From the NCBI RefSeq assembly GCF_014199625.1, contig NZ_JACHNY010000006.1, positions 1 to 64,000 on the forward strand: a stretch of DNA of 64,000 bases, written 5' to 3'. Source of the DNA: Sphingomonas abaci. GTDB lineage: Bacteria > Pseudomonadota > Alphaproteobacteria > Sphingomonadales > Sphingomonadaceae. Positions 1 to 8,154 of the stretch are shown here, piece after piece. The notes below the pieces were generated by a model, which had not been told where the DNA came from, did no database searches, and was given only the letters and a program-made list of their open reading frames with translations. The position numbers were made by a program, and so were the translations under genes. How positions within the stretch are numbered: the first letter of the stretch is position 1; each line of letters starts with the position of its first letter.

Positions 1-5
1 CTGGC

Positions 6-632
6 TCAGATTGCATGCCGCGCCGATGATTGTCGGCGCATGGATATCTGCTGGCCAAAACCCGCCGCTGCTTCCCGACATAGGACGTTGTCGCTGACAA
101 TCAGGAGCGGCTTGCCACGCTCACCAAGCAGCGCCGTCAGCTCGCGTGCGACACGGGCGCCGGACAGCGACGTGTCCGCCACCAAGGCCAGGCACTCCCG
201 GCTGAAGTCATCGACCACTGCCAGGATGCGGAAGCGCCGCCCGCAGACGAAGGCGTCTGATACGAAGTCGAGGCTCCAGCGCTGGTTCGGCTCCTGCGGC
301 ACCGTCATCGGTGCGCGCGTGCCGAGCGCCCGCTTGCGTCCGCCACGCCGGCGCACCTTCAGCCCTTCCTCGCGGTAAATCCGCAGCAGCTTCTTGTGGT
401 TGGGCGCCAGCCCCTCCCGGGCGAGGAGGTAGCCTAGTCGCCGATAGCCGAACCGGCGACGTTCCGTCGCCAGTTCCCGCAGGCGCTGGCGCAGGGTGCC
501 GTCGTCGGACCGCACCGGCTCGTACCGGACGACCCGACGCGCTACGCCGACGATGTCGCAGGCGCGCCGCTCGCTCAGGTTCAGCTTCTCGCGGATGAGA
601 TGGACCGCCCGCCGCTCCGCGTCGGGCGTCAC
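6..632 (-). pseudogene. IS3-family transposase OrfB, 3' truncated
   Basis: This is the N-terminal and central part of an IS3-type OrfB (DDE integrase-like transposase). The N-terminal helical region with the FGYRRL motif is present, followed by the start of the rve catalytic domain with the first Asp (WSLDF) and the second Asp (IVSDN). Immediately after IVSDN, near position 93, the sequence departs from the family, and a stop follows about 26 codons later. The third catalytic residue (Glu) is missing, so the protein cannot be active. Translation begins at a GTG that overlaps the orfA stop (GTGA), as is usual for coupled IS3 frames. Confidence 0.85.
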
Positions 633-895
633 CAGTTTTTTCCCGCGATCTCCTTGAGTGCCGCGTTGTCGAGCATGGCGTCCGCCAGCAGCCGCTTCAG
701 GCGCGCATTCTCGTCCTCCAGCGCCTTCAACCGTCGAGCTTCAGATATCTCCAGGCCGCCATATTTGGCCTTCCACTTGTAAAAGGTCGCGTCGCTAATC
801 CCGTGCGTGCGGCACACGTCTGCCGTCTTCGCGCCGGCCTCCTGCTCCTTCACAATCGCGATGATCTGCTCGTCCGAAAACCTGCTCCGCTTCAT
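629..895 (-). CDS. IS3-family transposase OrfA
   Basis: This 88-residue protein is the regulatory and DNA-binding subunit of an IS3-type transposase. It begins with a helix-turn-helix of the transposase_8 type (FSDEQIIAIVKE, then GISDATFYKWK at about residues 33-43). A leucine-rich coiled coil follows (LKALEDENARLKRLLAD). It appears full length. Its stop overlaps the GTG of orfB, which allows translational coupling or frameshifted OrfAB. Because orfB is truncated, the protein probably has no transposition role here. Confidence 0.9.
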   Translation of the reverse strand: MKRSRFSDEQIIAIVKEQEAGAKTADVCRTHGISDATFYKWKAKYGGLEISEARRLKALEDENARLKRLLADAMLDNAALKEIAGKNW

Positions 896-945
896 CTGTC
901 CTTCTCCTGTCGAGGCGGACTCTACCTCATCGCGGTCACATTCCA

Positions 946-958
946 GGGGAGCACGTCA
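946..958 (-). repeat. Terminal end of the IS3-family element
   Basis: Read on the minus strand the bases are TGACGTGCTCCCC, about 50 bp upstream of orfA. A TG start and a C-run are typical of IS3/IS407-type terminal repeats. The partner repeat is missing with the truncated end, so the exact boundary cannot be confirmed by symmetry. Confidence 0.5.
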
Positions 959-1156
959 CCCCCCCCACAGCAACCCACCACTCCCCTTGATCCATGGCTG
1001 TTTAGGCTAGGGCGAGAAGGATCGGGGTCATGGGGTTACTGTATGCGGCGTTGCAGGTTGTCCAAGGAATGCTGGCAGCCTGATGACAGGTCTTGGCCGA
1101 ACACCCGTTTCACCGTAAAGGAACAAGGGTCAAATCTTTCAAATGGTTTATAGATC

Positions 1157-1963
1157 GTGCATAATGGCAATGCTGAAAAAGAAGCACCAAATTGGCTGTT
1201 TCCCGTCATTGGAATTATTATTTCTATAGCGTTAGCTGCAGGATTAGGGGTGGTTTGGGGCAAATCGTCAAAGGTTTCGCAGGCACTTTTTCCTTCATAT
1301 TACGCCAGCAACCAAACCAACTCAGAGGGTGTGCACGCCCCATGTATAACGCCTCATAGCCGAGAAGAGTCTGATCTTTGCGCTCAGTGGAAGGCGGCAT
1401 CTGCGGCAGAGACCAGTTCTAACTGGGCAAAATGGGCTAGCATTAGCGGTATACTTAGCACCATTGCTGTTGTTGCTGCCCTTTACATGGCATTAGATGC
1501 AAACCGGATCGCTCGACGAACTGCATCTCAGCAACTTAGAGCTTACGTTTCGATAGATTCGATTGGCTTTGAAAATATATTGGTTGGCGCTTATGTTCGA
1601 TGCAACGTAAAGATGCGTAACTTTGGTCAGACGCCAGCTTACAAATTTGATATTGTAACCTATGCGACGTTTGATCAAACTTTTGACCAAGATATAAATC
1701 TTACTGCTCAAAACACAAACCCTACGCCCTCGACGTTGTCGCCAGGGGCATCGGGCCACGCGTACCCGCGTCTTGGAACGCTCTGGACGCCATTTCTCGA
1801 CCATCTTTATAGAACAGGTAAACTTAGATTGGTAGTTTTCGGCTACGCTGAATATACCGACATATTTGGCGTTAATCATCGAACAGATATTAAGGTCTAC
1901 AATGATGCATCAACGCCGGTTGGAACAACCATTCAATACCCGACAGGCAATCGAGCCACCTAA
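1157..1963 (+). CDS. AT-rich accessory membrane protein of unknown function
   Basis: I do not recognise a named family. The 268 residues show two hydrophobic helices, at about 13-35 and 93-112 (WASISGILSTIAVVAALYMA). An Arg-rich stretch and a soluble C-terminal domain starting QLRAYVS follow, with NFGQTPAY inside it. That arrangement recalls small membrane proteins common in genomic islands. The likely topology is two helices with the C-terminal domain on one side. Base composition is unlike the neighbours: I count 23 G or C in 1561-1620. The annotated start is GTG without a clear ribosome site, so the true start is uncertain. It sits between a broken IS and a phage remnant, which suggests horizontal origin. 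Confidence 0.6.
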   Translation: MHNGNAEKEAPNWLFPVIGIIISIALAAGLGVVWGKSSKVSQALFPSYYASNQTNSEGVHAPCITPHSREESDLCAQWKAASAAETSSNWAKWASISGILSTIAVVAALYMALDANRIARRTASQQLRAYVSIDSIGFENILVGAYVRCNVKMRNFGQTPAYKFDIVTYATFDQTFDQDINLTAQNTNPTPSTLSPGASGHAYPRLGTLWTPFLDHLYRTGKLRLVVFGYAEYTDIFGVNHRTDIKVYNDASTPVGTTIQYPTGNRAT

Positions 1964-2029
1964 ACCGTGCAGGAACGGCCTGCGCACTTGTCCATCCTGG
2001 GTAGTGTCCGGGATACCTGCGGTGGTCAT
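1910..2029 (-). pseudogene. Truncated phage gene downstream of the methyltransferase
   Basis: An ATG overlapping the methyltransferase stop (ATGA) opens a frame beginning MTTAGIPDTTQDGQ. The first about 20 codons have the GC-rich composition of the phage genes. The frame then enters the AT-rich neighbour and stops after 39 codons. This looks like the N-terminus of the next gene in a phage operon, cut off near 1965-1985. No function can be assigned. Confidence 0.4.
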
Positions 2030-3099
2030 GCTGCGGCCCTCACAGCAGACTGCCCTGCGCTGGCGGTGCGATCGTCAGCAGCTCGGAAAGAGCCTCCCGC
2101 TGCCTCGTCAGCCAGCAGTCCATGCAGCCGCACCCAAGCGAGGGCTGCGGCGAGTGGCACGACGCCGTTCCCGCAGTGTCGAAGCCGCTCAATCCTTCCG
2201 GCCACCCCATGAGCCACTCCACAAACAGCGGGTTCAAGCGACGGAGCGTCTCGGATGATTTTTCCCCAGATGGGGTCGGACGGTCCGGGAGCGAAAGGTC
2301 GGTCATAGCGAGGGCGCGGATGCCCGCCGCCAGTTCCATCGCCTTGCGGCTGAAGTCGCTGTTGCCGGCTGCGTTGTAGGTGTCCGTGCCGGCCGAGCCC
2401 GCCATCGGCGTTGGCCAGTGCGACGACACCGCCACTGCCTGCCCGCTGAGCAGCAACTCCGACGATCGATCCCCGCTTCGCGTCAGCCTGGTTCCGGCGG
2501 TCACTGCTACGCTCGGCGTCTCCCAAGTGGCAGTAGCCGTGCGAAGATCCATGCCCCCGTCTCCGTGCACTCCCGCCCCGTTGGTGTCGGAGGTGCGAAC
2601 GATCGGCCAAGATAAAGAACCGTTCGCGTCGGTGGCTCGCTCCGGCCTCGGCCGCGCTGAATATTCCAGCCGCAACGCGACAGCCCAATCGCTCCAGTGC
2701 GGGGATAGCGACGGCGAGTTGCCCGGCGAGATTCCCCGGTACGTTCTCGCGGAAGAAGGCGTGAGCCCCGCTTTGGTCGAAGACCTCAATGGCGCGGTCG
2801 AGCAGCCATCGGTCATCGTCGGCACCGAGGCGCTTTCCGGCGACGCTGTTGCCTTGGCAGGGATCGCCCGACAGGACGCAATCCACCGCGCCACACCACT
2901 CGCCAGCGTCGAAGGTTCGCAGGTCAGACCAGATAGCAGCCGGATGAAGCCGCCCCGCTTCCATGCTCGCGACCAGGCTTGCGGCGGCTGATGCTTCCCT
3001 CTCCACGAAAGCGACGCAGCGCGCGTCGGGTCGAGCGATGCGGACTCCGAGGTCAAGTCCTCCGACACCGGCACAGATGCTGAGGGTACGTAGAGCCAT
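2026..3099 (-). CDS. Phage-type DNA cytosine-5 methyltransferase
   Basis: The enzyme should transfer a methyl group from SAM to cytosine C5 in a specific DNA site. The family motifs occur in order: motif I near residues 7-18 (SICAGVGGLDLG), an acidic FVERE, motif IV with the catalytic Cys81 (SGDPCQGNS), motif VI ENV at 118-120, motif VIII RRER at 157-160 and motif X GNGVVP at 310-315. The stretch before motif X is the target-recognition region. No restriction gene is nearby, so it is probably an orphan methyltransferase protecting phage DNA. I chose ATG 3099 because the upstream gene stops at TGACATG with a purine-rich ribosome site inside its last codons. A second frame on the same strand is open across the gene (see 2040-3104). 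Confidence 0.85.
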   Translation of the reverse strand: MALRTLSICAGVGGLDLGVRIARPDARCVAFVEREASAAASLVASMEAGRLHPAAIWSDLRTFDAGEWCGAVDCVLSGDPCQGNSVAGKRLGADDDRWLLDRAIEVFDQSGAHAFFRENVPGNLAGQLAVAIPALERLGCRVAAGIFSAAEAGASHRRERFFILADRSHLRHQRGGSARRRGHGSSHGYCHLGDAERSSDRRNQADAKRGSIVGVAAQRAGSGGVVALANADGGLGRHGHLQRSRQQRLQPQGDGTGGGHPRPRYDRPFAPGPSDPIWGKIIRDAPSLEPAVCGVAHGVAGRIERLRHCGNGVVPLAAALAWVRLHGLLADEAAGGSFRAADDRTASAGQSAVRAAA

Positions 3100-3104
3100 G
3101 TCAC
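2040..3104 (-). other. Second open frame overlapping the methyltransferase gene
   Basis: A GTG at 3104, five bases before the methyltransferase ATG and served by the same ribosome site, opens a 354-codon frame. It covers almost the entire methyltransferase gene and ends at 2040. Its product is not random-looking. It has a Trp-rich block AWSRAWKR at about 43-50, then LLSGLTCEPST, then repeated W-x-TP motifs (WETP, WPTP), and LNPLFVEWLMGWPEG at 290-304. I recall similar motif sets in proteins annotated as phage methyltransferases, but cannot verify it here. It could be an overprinted gene, a database family that is itself a shadow frame, or coincidence. It may not be translated. Confidence 0.35.
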
Positions 3105-3118
3105 GCCGCCCTCCCCTG
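3101..3118 (-). repeat. 18-bp direct repeat, copy 1 (gene junction)
   Basis: On the minus strand the sequence is caggggagggcggcgtga. It encodes the last residues QGRAA and the stop of the 79-residue gene. It also serves as the ribosome site for the methyltransferase. An identical copy lies at 3337-3354. Confidence 0.8.
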
Positions 3119-3340
3119 ACGCGCATACTCGCCCGTCAGCCAACGCATCTTTTCACGAGCGGCGCTGTCTGACTTGTGCGCGGAGATGAAGCCGAACTGG
3201 ACCGTGTCAGGGTCGTCGCGATCACCGTCGTTGATCCGCCAGTAGAGACAGAAGCGCGCCTTCATCGGTGCGACGAAGAAGTCGATCCATTCGCCGGCAC
3301 GCGGCACTGGCAGCTTTAGGGTGGGGTACACCTCGCTCAC
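3101..3340 (-). CDS. Small phage protein of unknown function
   Basis: I do not recognise this 79-residue protein. It begins VSEVYPTLKLPVP and contains an aromatic segment (WIDFFVAPMKARFCLYWRI) followed by a charged C-terminal half. It looks soluble and has no signal peptide. I chose GTG 3340 because it overlaps the stop of an upstream frame (GTGA) and has AGGGGAGGG just upstream. The gene ends immediately before the methyltransferase start, so the two are probably co-translated. A longer in-frame extension exists upstream but would run through the junction repeat. Confidence 0.5.
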   Translation of the reverse strand: MSEVYPTLKLPVPRAGEWIDFFVAPMKARFCLYWRINDGDRDDPDTVQFGFISAHKSDSAAREKMRWLTGEYARQGRAA

Positions 3341-3354
3341 GCCGCCCTCCCCTG
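3337..3354 (-). repeat. 18-bp direct repeat, copy 2 (gene junction)
   Basis: This copy is identical to the one at 3101-3118. Here too it combines a QGRAA C-terminus and stop with the ribosome site and the GTG start of the next gene. Confidence 0.8.
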
Positions 3355-3492
3355 GGGGTATGCGGGGACGATGGCGGTTTTCCAATCCACCGCGCTCCCG
3401 AGGCGATTTTGAGCCCCGTTTTCCCGAACAAGCGGGGAACAACGGCGGATTTCTGCGCTGTCGGGTTTATTGACAGTTAACCCTGTGCGTTA
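3337..3492 (-). pseudogene. Remnant of an upstream phage gene
   Basis: A frame free of stops from 3492 ends in VDWKTAIVPAYPQGRAA at 3337. Its C-terminus matches the end of the 79-residue gene because of the shared 18-bp repeat. It has no good start codon apart from GTG 3390, which would give only 17 residues. The likely reading is the 3' end of a gene whose upstream part was lost at the edge of the phage remnant. Confidence 0.25.
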
Positions 3493-3546
3493 AACCGGGA
3501 TCGACGGTTTTCCGCCACTGGCGCGCGTCTTGCGTAACCATCGGGC

Positions 3547-3777
3547 ATGTTCCAGAAGCTGCTCCGCCTGTTCGTCATCAAGACCAAGTTCGAGGCCTTT
3601 CTGGTCATCTACGGCCTGGCGGTCGGGGCGACGCAGCGCGGCGTCCAGTACCTGCATCAATATCCCGGCTATGCCGGCTGGCTGCTGTTCGCCTGCTGCC
3701 CGGTCGCGGTGTTCATGGCCGGCGCGCGCATCCTCGACTCGATCGAGCGGGAGCGACTTGAGCGCGTGACAGGATAA
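3547..3777 (+). CDS. Small conserved-type inner-membrane protein
   Basis: This 76-residue protein has two probable membrane helices, at about residues 15-30 (FEAFLVIYGLAVGA) and 44-62 (GWLLFACCPVAVFMAGARIL). A charged C-terminus follows (DSIERERLERV). Base composition matches the chromosome, not the phage remnant, so it is taken as the first native gene. The ribosome site is weak. It lies 42 bp before cysD on the same strand. No function can be assigned. Confidence 0.6.
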   Translation: MFQKLLRLFVIKTKFEAFLVIYGLAVGATQRGVQYLHQYPGYAGWLLFACCPVAVFMAGARILDSIERERLERVTG

Positions 3778-3819
3778 CTTCGTCGCCACGGCGCGTGCGA
3801 TCATTACATCGGCACCGTC

Positions 3820-4719
3820 ATGAGCGGGCTCACCCATCTTCAACGGCTCGAAGCCGAAAGCATCCACATCCTGCGCGAGGTCGTCGCCGAGGCGGCCAAC
3901 CCGGTGATGCTCTATTCGATCGGCAAGGATTCGGTGGTGATGCTGCACCTGGCCAAGAAGGCATTCGCGCCCGGCCGACCGCCCTTCCCACTGCTCCATG
4001 TCGACACGACGTGGAAGTTTCGCGCCATGTACGCCCTGCGCGACCGGGCTGCGGAGAACGCGGGGATGCGGCTGATCGTCCACCGCAATCCGGAAGCCGA
4101 GGCGCTGGGCATCAATCCCTTCGATCATGGCGGCCGCCATACCGACATGTGGAAGACCGAGGGGCTGAAACAGGCGCTGAGCCTCCACGGCTTCGACGCG
4201 GCATTCGGCGGCGCGCGGCGCGACGAGGAGAAGAGCCGCGCCAAGGAGCGCATCTTCTCCTTCCGCTCCGCCTCGCACGGCTGGGATCCCAAGGCGCAGC
4301 GGCCCGAGCTCTGGCACCTCTACAATGCCCGGCTGCACAAGGGCGAGAGCCTGCGCGTCTTCCCGCTGTCGAACTGGACCGAGCTCGACATCTGGCAATA
4401 TATCGTGGCCGAGGGGATCGAGATCGTGCCGCTCTATTTCGCCGCGCCGCGCCCCACCGTGGAGCGCGACGGTATGCTGCTGATGGTCGATGACGAGCGC
4501 TTCCGCCTGCGCCCCGGCGAGGTGCCGGTCGAACGCTCGATCCGCTTCCGTACGCTCGGCTGCTATCCGCTGACCGGCGCGGTGGAGAGCGAGGCGGACA
4601 CGCTGTCGGCGGTGATCCAGGAGATGCTGCTCACCACAACCTCCGAACGCCAGGGCCGCGCCATCGACCACGACCAGGCCGCCAGCATGGAGAAGAAAAA
4701 GCGCGAGGGGTATTTCTGA
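3820..4719 (+). CDS. cysD: Sulfate adenylyltransferase small subunit
   Basis: CysD forms the ATP sulfurylase with CysN and converts sulfate plus ATP to adenosine phosphosulfate and pyrophosphate in the cytoplasm. The 299 residues are the usual family length. The PP-loop is visible as [10 protein letters not shown] at about 30-39. The family's characteristic end [10 protein letters not shown] is present. Its stop overlaps the start of cysNC (TGATG), so the two subunits should be translated in a coupled way. It is the first gene of the sulfate activation operon cysD-cysNC-cysQ. Confidence 0.95.
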   Translation: MSGLTHLQRLEAESIHILREVVAEAANPVMLYSIGKDSVVMLHLAKKAFAPGRPPFPLLHVDTTWKFRAMYALRDRAAENAGMRLIVHRNPEAEALGINPFDHGGRHTDMWKTEGLKQALSLHGFDAAFGGARRDEEKSRAKERIFSFRSASHGWDPKAQRPELWHLYNARLHKGESLRVFPLSNWTELDIWQYIVAEGIEIVPLYFAAPRPTVERDGMLLMVDDERFRLRPGEVPVERSIRFRTLGCYPLTGAVESEADTLSAVIQEMLLTTTSERQGRAIDHDQAASMEKKKREGYF

Positions 4720-6650
4720 TGTCCGGTGCCGTGTCCGACCTCGCCTATCGCCCCGACGACCTGATCGCCGAGGATATCGACGCCTATCTTGCCGGCCATG
4801 CCGCCAAGTCGATGCTGCGCTTCATCACCTGCGGCTCGGTCGACGACGGCAAGTCGACGCTGATCGGCCGGCTTCTCTATGACAGTCGCGCGATCTTCGC
4901 CGACCAGCTCGCCGCCCTGGAGGCGGATTCGGCGCGCGTCGGCACGCAAGGGTCGAACATCGACTTCGCGCTGCTGGTCGATGGCCTCGCCGCCGAGCGC
5001 GAGCAGGGCATCACCATCGATGTCGCCTATCGCTTCTTCTCGACCGAAAAACGCAAGTTCATTGTCGCCGACACGCCCGGCCACGAGCAATATACCCGCA
5101 ACATGGTCACCGGCGCCTCGACCGCCGACGCCGCCGTGATCCTGATCGACGCGCGAAAGGGCATCCTGACCCAGACGCGCCGCCACTCCTATCTCGCCCA
5201 TCTGGTCGGCATCCGCCATATCGTGCTGGCGGTGAACAAGATGGACCTGGTCGACCACGACCAGGGCGTGTTCGCGCAGATCGTCGCCGATTATGCCGGC
5301 TTCGCCAGCACGATCGGGATCGACGAATTCACCGCCATCCCGCTGTCCGGCCTGACCGGCGCGAACGTCACCGGCCCGTCGGACGCCATGGACTGGTATA
5401 CGGGACCAAGCCTGCTCGCGCATCTGGAGGCGCTGCCGGTCGACGATGCGCGTCAGGCGTCGTGGCCATTCCGGATGTCGGTGCAGTGGGTCAACCGGCC
5501 CGATCTCGATTTCCGGGGATTCGCCGGACAGATCGCCGCCGGCACCGTGTCGGTCGGCGAGCGGGTGCGCGTCGTCCCCTCGGGCCGGATCACCACCATC
5601 GCCACGATCCTGGGGCCGGACGGCGTGCGGCAGACCGCCACCGCGGGCGAATCGGTGACGTTGACGCTGGCGGACGAGGTGGATTGCTCGCGCGGCGACG
5701 TGCTGGCCGCCGCCGGCGATCCGCCGCAAGTCGCCGACCAGTTCGTGGCCACCATCGTATGGATGGCGGACCAGCCGCTGGCGCCGGGACGCGGCTATTG
5801 GCTGAAACTCGGCACGCAGACGGTCAACGCGACCGTCCAGCCGCCGCGCCATGTCGTCGACGTCAATACCCAGGGCCATCTCGCCGCGCCGACGCTGGCG
5901 CTGAACGATATCGGCGTCGCGGAGGTCTATTGCGACCGGCCGATCGTGTTCGAACCCTATCGGGATAGCACGGACCTGGGCGGATTCATCCTGATCGACC
6001 GCGCGACCAACGCGACCGTGGCCGCCGGCATGATCGACCAGCCGCTGCGCCGCGCCGGCAACGTCCATTGGCAGTCGATCGACGTGACGCGCGAGGCCCA
6101 TGCCGCACAGAAGGGCCAGTCGCCCCGCGTGCTGTGGTTCACCGGCCTGTCCGGCTCGGGCAAGTCGACCATCGCCAATCTGGTCGAAAAGAAGCTGCAC
6201 GCGCTCGGCCGCCACAGCTTCCTGCTCGACGGCGACAATATCCGCCACGGCCTGAACCGCGACCTCGACTTTTCCGAGGCGGGGCGGATCGAGAATATCC
6301 GCCGCATCGGCGAAGTGGCGCGGCTGATGGCCGATGCCGGCTTGATCGTGCTGACCGCCTTCATCTCGCCGTTCCGCGCCGAGCGCGACATGGTGCGCGG
6401 GCTGCTGCCGCCTGGCGAGTTCGTCGAGATCTTCATCGACACGCCGCTCGACGTGGCCGAGCGCCGCGACGTGAAAGGCCTTTATGCCAAGGCGCGGGCG
6501 GGCGAGATTGCAGACTTCACCGGCATCTCCAGTCCCTATGAAGCACCCGACCGGCCGGAGATCCGCGTCGACACGCTGCGGGAGACGCCGGAAGCGGCCG
6601 CCGAGCGGATCGTCGAACATGTCATCGGCGTGTGGAGCCACGAACTGTGA
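4719..6650 (+). CDS. cysNC: Bifunctional sulfate adenylyltransferase large subunit / APS kinase
   Basis: The protein fuses the GTPase subunit of ATP sulfurylase with APS kinase, so it carries sulfate through APS to PAPS. The N-terminal GTPase shows [15 protein letters not shown] (Walker A), [12 protein letters not shown] (G3) and NKMDLVD (G4), followed by EF-Tu-like beta domains. From about residue 465 the APS kinase domain begins with its own P-loop [13 protein letters not shown], followed by ISPFRAERD and [16 protein letters not shown]. At 643 residues it is a full-length fusion, as in rhizobial NodQ-type proteins. Its stop overlaps the next start (GTGA). Confidence 0.95.
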   Translation: MSGAVSDLAYRPDDLIAEDIDAYLAGHAAKSMLRFITCGSVDDGKSTLIGRLLYDSRAIFADQLAALEADSARVGTQGSNIDFALLVDGLAAEREQGITIDVAYRFFSTEKRKFIVADTPGHEQYTRNMVTGASTADAAVILIDARKGILTQTRRHSYLAHLVGIRHIVLAVNKMDLVDHDQGVFAQIVADYAGFASTIGIDEFTAIPLSGLTGANVTGPSDAMDWYTGPSLLAHLEALPVDDARQASWPFRMSVQWVNRPDLDFRGFAGQIAAGTVSVGERVRVVPSGRITTIATILGPDGVRQTATAGESVTLTLADEVDCSRGDVLAAAGDPPQVADQFVATIVWMADQPLAPGRGYWLKLGTQTVNATVQPPRHVVDVNTQGHLAAPTLALNDIGVAEVYCDRPIVFEPYRDSTDLGGFILIDRATNATVAAGMIDQPLRRAGNVHWQSIDVTREAHAAQKGQSPRVLWFTGLSGSGKSTIANLVEKKLHALGRHSFLLDGDNIRHGLNRDLDFSEAGRIENIRRIGEVARLMADAGLIVLTAFISPFRAERDMVRGLLPPGEFVEIFIDTPLDVAERRDVKGLYAKARAGEIADFTGISSPYEAPDRPEIRVDTLRETPEAAAERIVEHVIGVWSHEL

Positions 6651-7381
6651 ACGATACCCGATTGGCCGCCGACATCGCGCGCGACGCCGGTGCGCTGCTG
6701 CTCGCCATTCGGGCCGAGGCGCGCGAGGATGGCAAGGCGCTGGGCGATCGCGGCGACCGAGAGGCCAATGCGCTGATCCTGCGGCGGCTGGCCGCGGCGC
6801 GGCCTGACGACTTCATCCTGTCGGAGGAGTCGCTGGACGATCGCCGCCGCTGCGCCGCCAGCCGCGTCTGGATCGTCGACCCCCTGGACGGCACGCGCGA
6901 ATATGCCGGCGGGCTGGACGAATGGGCGGTGCATATCGGGCTCGCGGTCGATGGCCGACCGGCGTTCGGCGCGGTGGCGGTGCCGGCGCTGGACCGCGTC
7001 TGGTGCACCGACCATGCCCGCGCCGCCACCGAGCCCGCGCCGCCCCGTCCGCGCGTGGTGGTCAGCCGCAGCCGCTGCCCCGACATCGCGCTGGCGGTCG
7101 GCCGGGCGCTGGATGCCGAATTGGTGCCGATGGGTTCGGCCGGGGCCAAGGCCATGGCGGTGATCGATGGCCGCGCCGACATCTACCTGCATGACGGCGG
7201 CCAATATGAATGGGACAATTGCGCCCCTGCCGCCGTCGCTCTGGCGGCCGGCCTCCACGCGTCGCGAATCGATGGCAGCCCGCTGGTCTATAATTGCGCC
7301 GACCCGCTGCTGCCCGACCTCCTGATCTGCCGGCCGGAATGGGTCGGACGCGTGCTGGCCGCCATTTCGGACCTTCGTTGA
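6647..7381 (+). CDS. cysQ: 3'(2'),5'-bisphosphate nucleotidase
   Basis: CysQ hydrolyses PAP, the by-product of PAPS use, to AMP and phosphate, which relieves inhibition of sulfate assimilation. The inositol-monophosphatase-fold motifs are clear: DPLDGT near residue 80, the acidic SEES before it, and [14 protein letters not shown] near 190, which supplies metal ligands. I placed the start at GTG 6647, which overlaps the cysNC stop and has GGAG at 6634-6637; this gives 244 residues. The position in the operon agrees with the role. Confidence 0.9.
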   Translation: MNDTRLAADIARDAGALLLAIRAEAREDGKALGDRGDREANALILRRLAAARPDDFILSEESLDDRRRCAASRVWIVDPLDGTREYAGGLDEWAVHIGLAVDGRPAFGAVAVPALDRVWCTDHARAATEPAPPRPRVVVSRSRCPDIALAVGRALDAELVPMGSAGAKAMAVIDGRADIYLHDGGQYEWDNCAPAAVALAAGLHASRIDGSPLVYNCADPLLPDLLICRPEWVGRVLAAISDLR

Positions 7382-7494
7382 TCACGCGAATGTCTCATGT
7401 CGGTATGTGACAAATATGATTGACGTGTATCAGCCATGTCATAGGCGGTAGGCCCACTGCGTCGGCCGATCCGGGCGTGACGCGGTGAAATATC

Positions 7495-8112
7495 ATGAAG
7501 ATCCATCACATCCTGTCCATCGCTTCGGCGGTGGTGTTCAGTGCTGCCCCGGCTATGCCGGCGCAGGCCGCGCTCTTCACCAATGGCGATTTCAGCAACG
7601 GCCTGACTGGCTGGACGGCCAGCGGCAATGTGCACGTCGCGGCGCTGCCCTATTACGGCATAACGTCCGGAACGAACGGCACGAAAGTCGCCGTCTTCAA
7701 CGGTGGCGACAGCCGGCCGAAAGGCGACCTGTGGCAGACCATCGCCACCCTGGCGGGCGGCGCCTATCGACTGACCTTCAGCTATGCGGTCATCTCGAAC
7801 GGCAACCAGTCGATCGCCGCCAGTGCGGCGGATGCCGGCTCGGCGCTGGTGCTGGCCACGAACAGCTTCGCGACGACCAGCACCGCGCTGCGCATGGCGA
7901 TGCTCGACTTCGTCGTCCGGTCGACCAGCACGGTCATCAGGTTCGCGAATATCGCGACCAACAATACGATCAGCCAGGACCTGGGTTTCACCAACGTCGC
8001 GGTGGCCGCCATTCCCGAGCCCGCGACCTGGGCGCTGATGCTGGTCGGCTTCGGCCTGGTCGGCGCGGCGACCCGCTATCGCCGCCGCAGCGTCGCGGCG
8101 CGTTTCGCCTGA
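7495..8112 (+). CDS. PEPxxWA-CTERM sorting domain protein
   Basis: This is a secreted protein probably processed by an exosortase-type system. Residues 1-25 form a signal peptide ending AQA. A beta-rich domain follows (FTNGDFSNGLTGWTASGN), reminiscent of jelly-roll carbohydrate-binding folds seen in many PEP-CTERM proteins. The C-terminus is the sorting signal: IPEPATWALMLVGFGLV, a hydrophobic helix and an Arg cluster (RYRRR). No exosortase is in the window. It stands alone after cysQ with a 113-bp leader. The binding target is unknown. Confidence 0.85.
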   Translation: MKIHHILSIASAVVFSAAPAMPAQAALFTNGDFSNGLTGWTASGNVHVAALPYYGITSGTNGTKVAVFNGGDSRPKGDLWQTIATLAGGAYRLTFSYAVISNGNQSIAASAADAGSALVLATNSFATTSTALRMAMLDFVVRSTSTVIRFANIATNNTISQDLGFTNVAVAAIPEPATWALMLVGFGLVGAATRYRRRSVAARFA

Positions 8113-8154
8113 TCAAGCCACCGGGGGCGTGCGGAACGCTCCGCCCGCACCCGC

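Larger units (their letters stand above)
1..958 (-). mobile_element. IS3-family insertion sequence, truncated
   Basis: The element reads on the minus strand as orfA followed by orfB. Its upstream end looks intact, with a terminus starting TGACGTGCTCCCC at 958. The far end is missing: orfB runs out of homology at about position 93, inside the catalytic core, and the remaining bases to the window edge do not continue the transposase. The element should therefore be immobile by itself. What replaced the missing part lies in 1-92 and beyond the window; I do not recognise it. The IS3 family is clear; the IS407-type subgroup is a guess from the terminus. Confidence 0.8.
1965..3492 (-). mobile_element. 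Prophage remnant
   Basis: Tightly overlapping minus-strand genes lie here: a remnant frame, a 79-residue protein, a cytosine methyltransferase and the start of one further gene. The arrangement (short genes, overlapping stop/start, orphan methyltransferase) is typical of a phage operon. Both ends are broken, against the AT-rich gene on the left and before the chromosomal gene at 3547 on the right. No integrase, portal or attachment repeat is visible, so the prophage label is inference. Confidence 0.45.

Noticed and set aside
959..1156. Small gene between the IS end and the AT-rich gene
   Set aside because: Short frames exist on both strands but none has a convincing start or product.
2026..3099. 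Frameshifted methyltransferase pseudogene
   Set aside because: I considered that LNPLFVEWLMGWPEG in the other frame showed a frameshift. But motifs I through X, including GNGVVP, are all in one uninterrupted frame, so the gene looks intact.
4563..6641. Long open frame antisense to cysNC
   Set aside because: It mirrors codon bias of a well-supported GC-rich gene, and its product is low-complexity (His, Asp, Arg rich) with no family motif.
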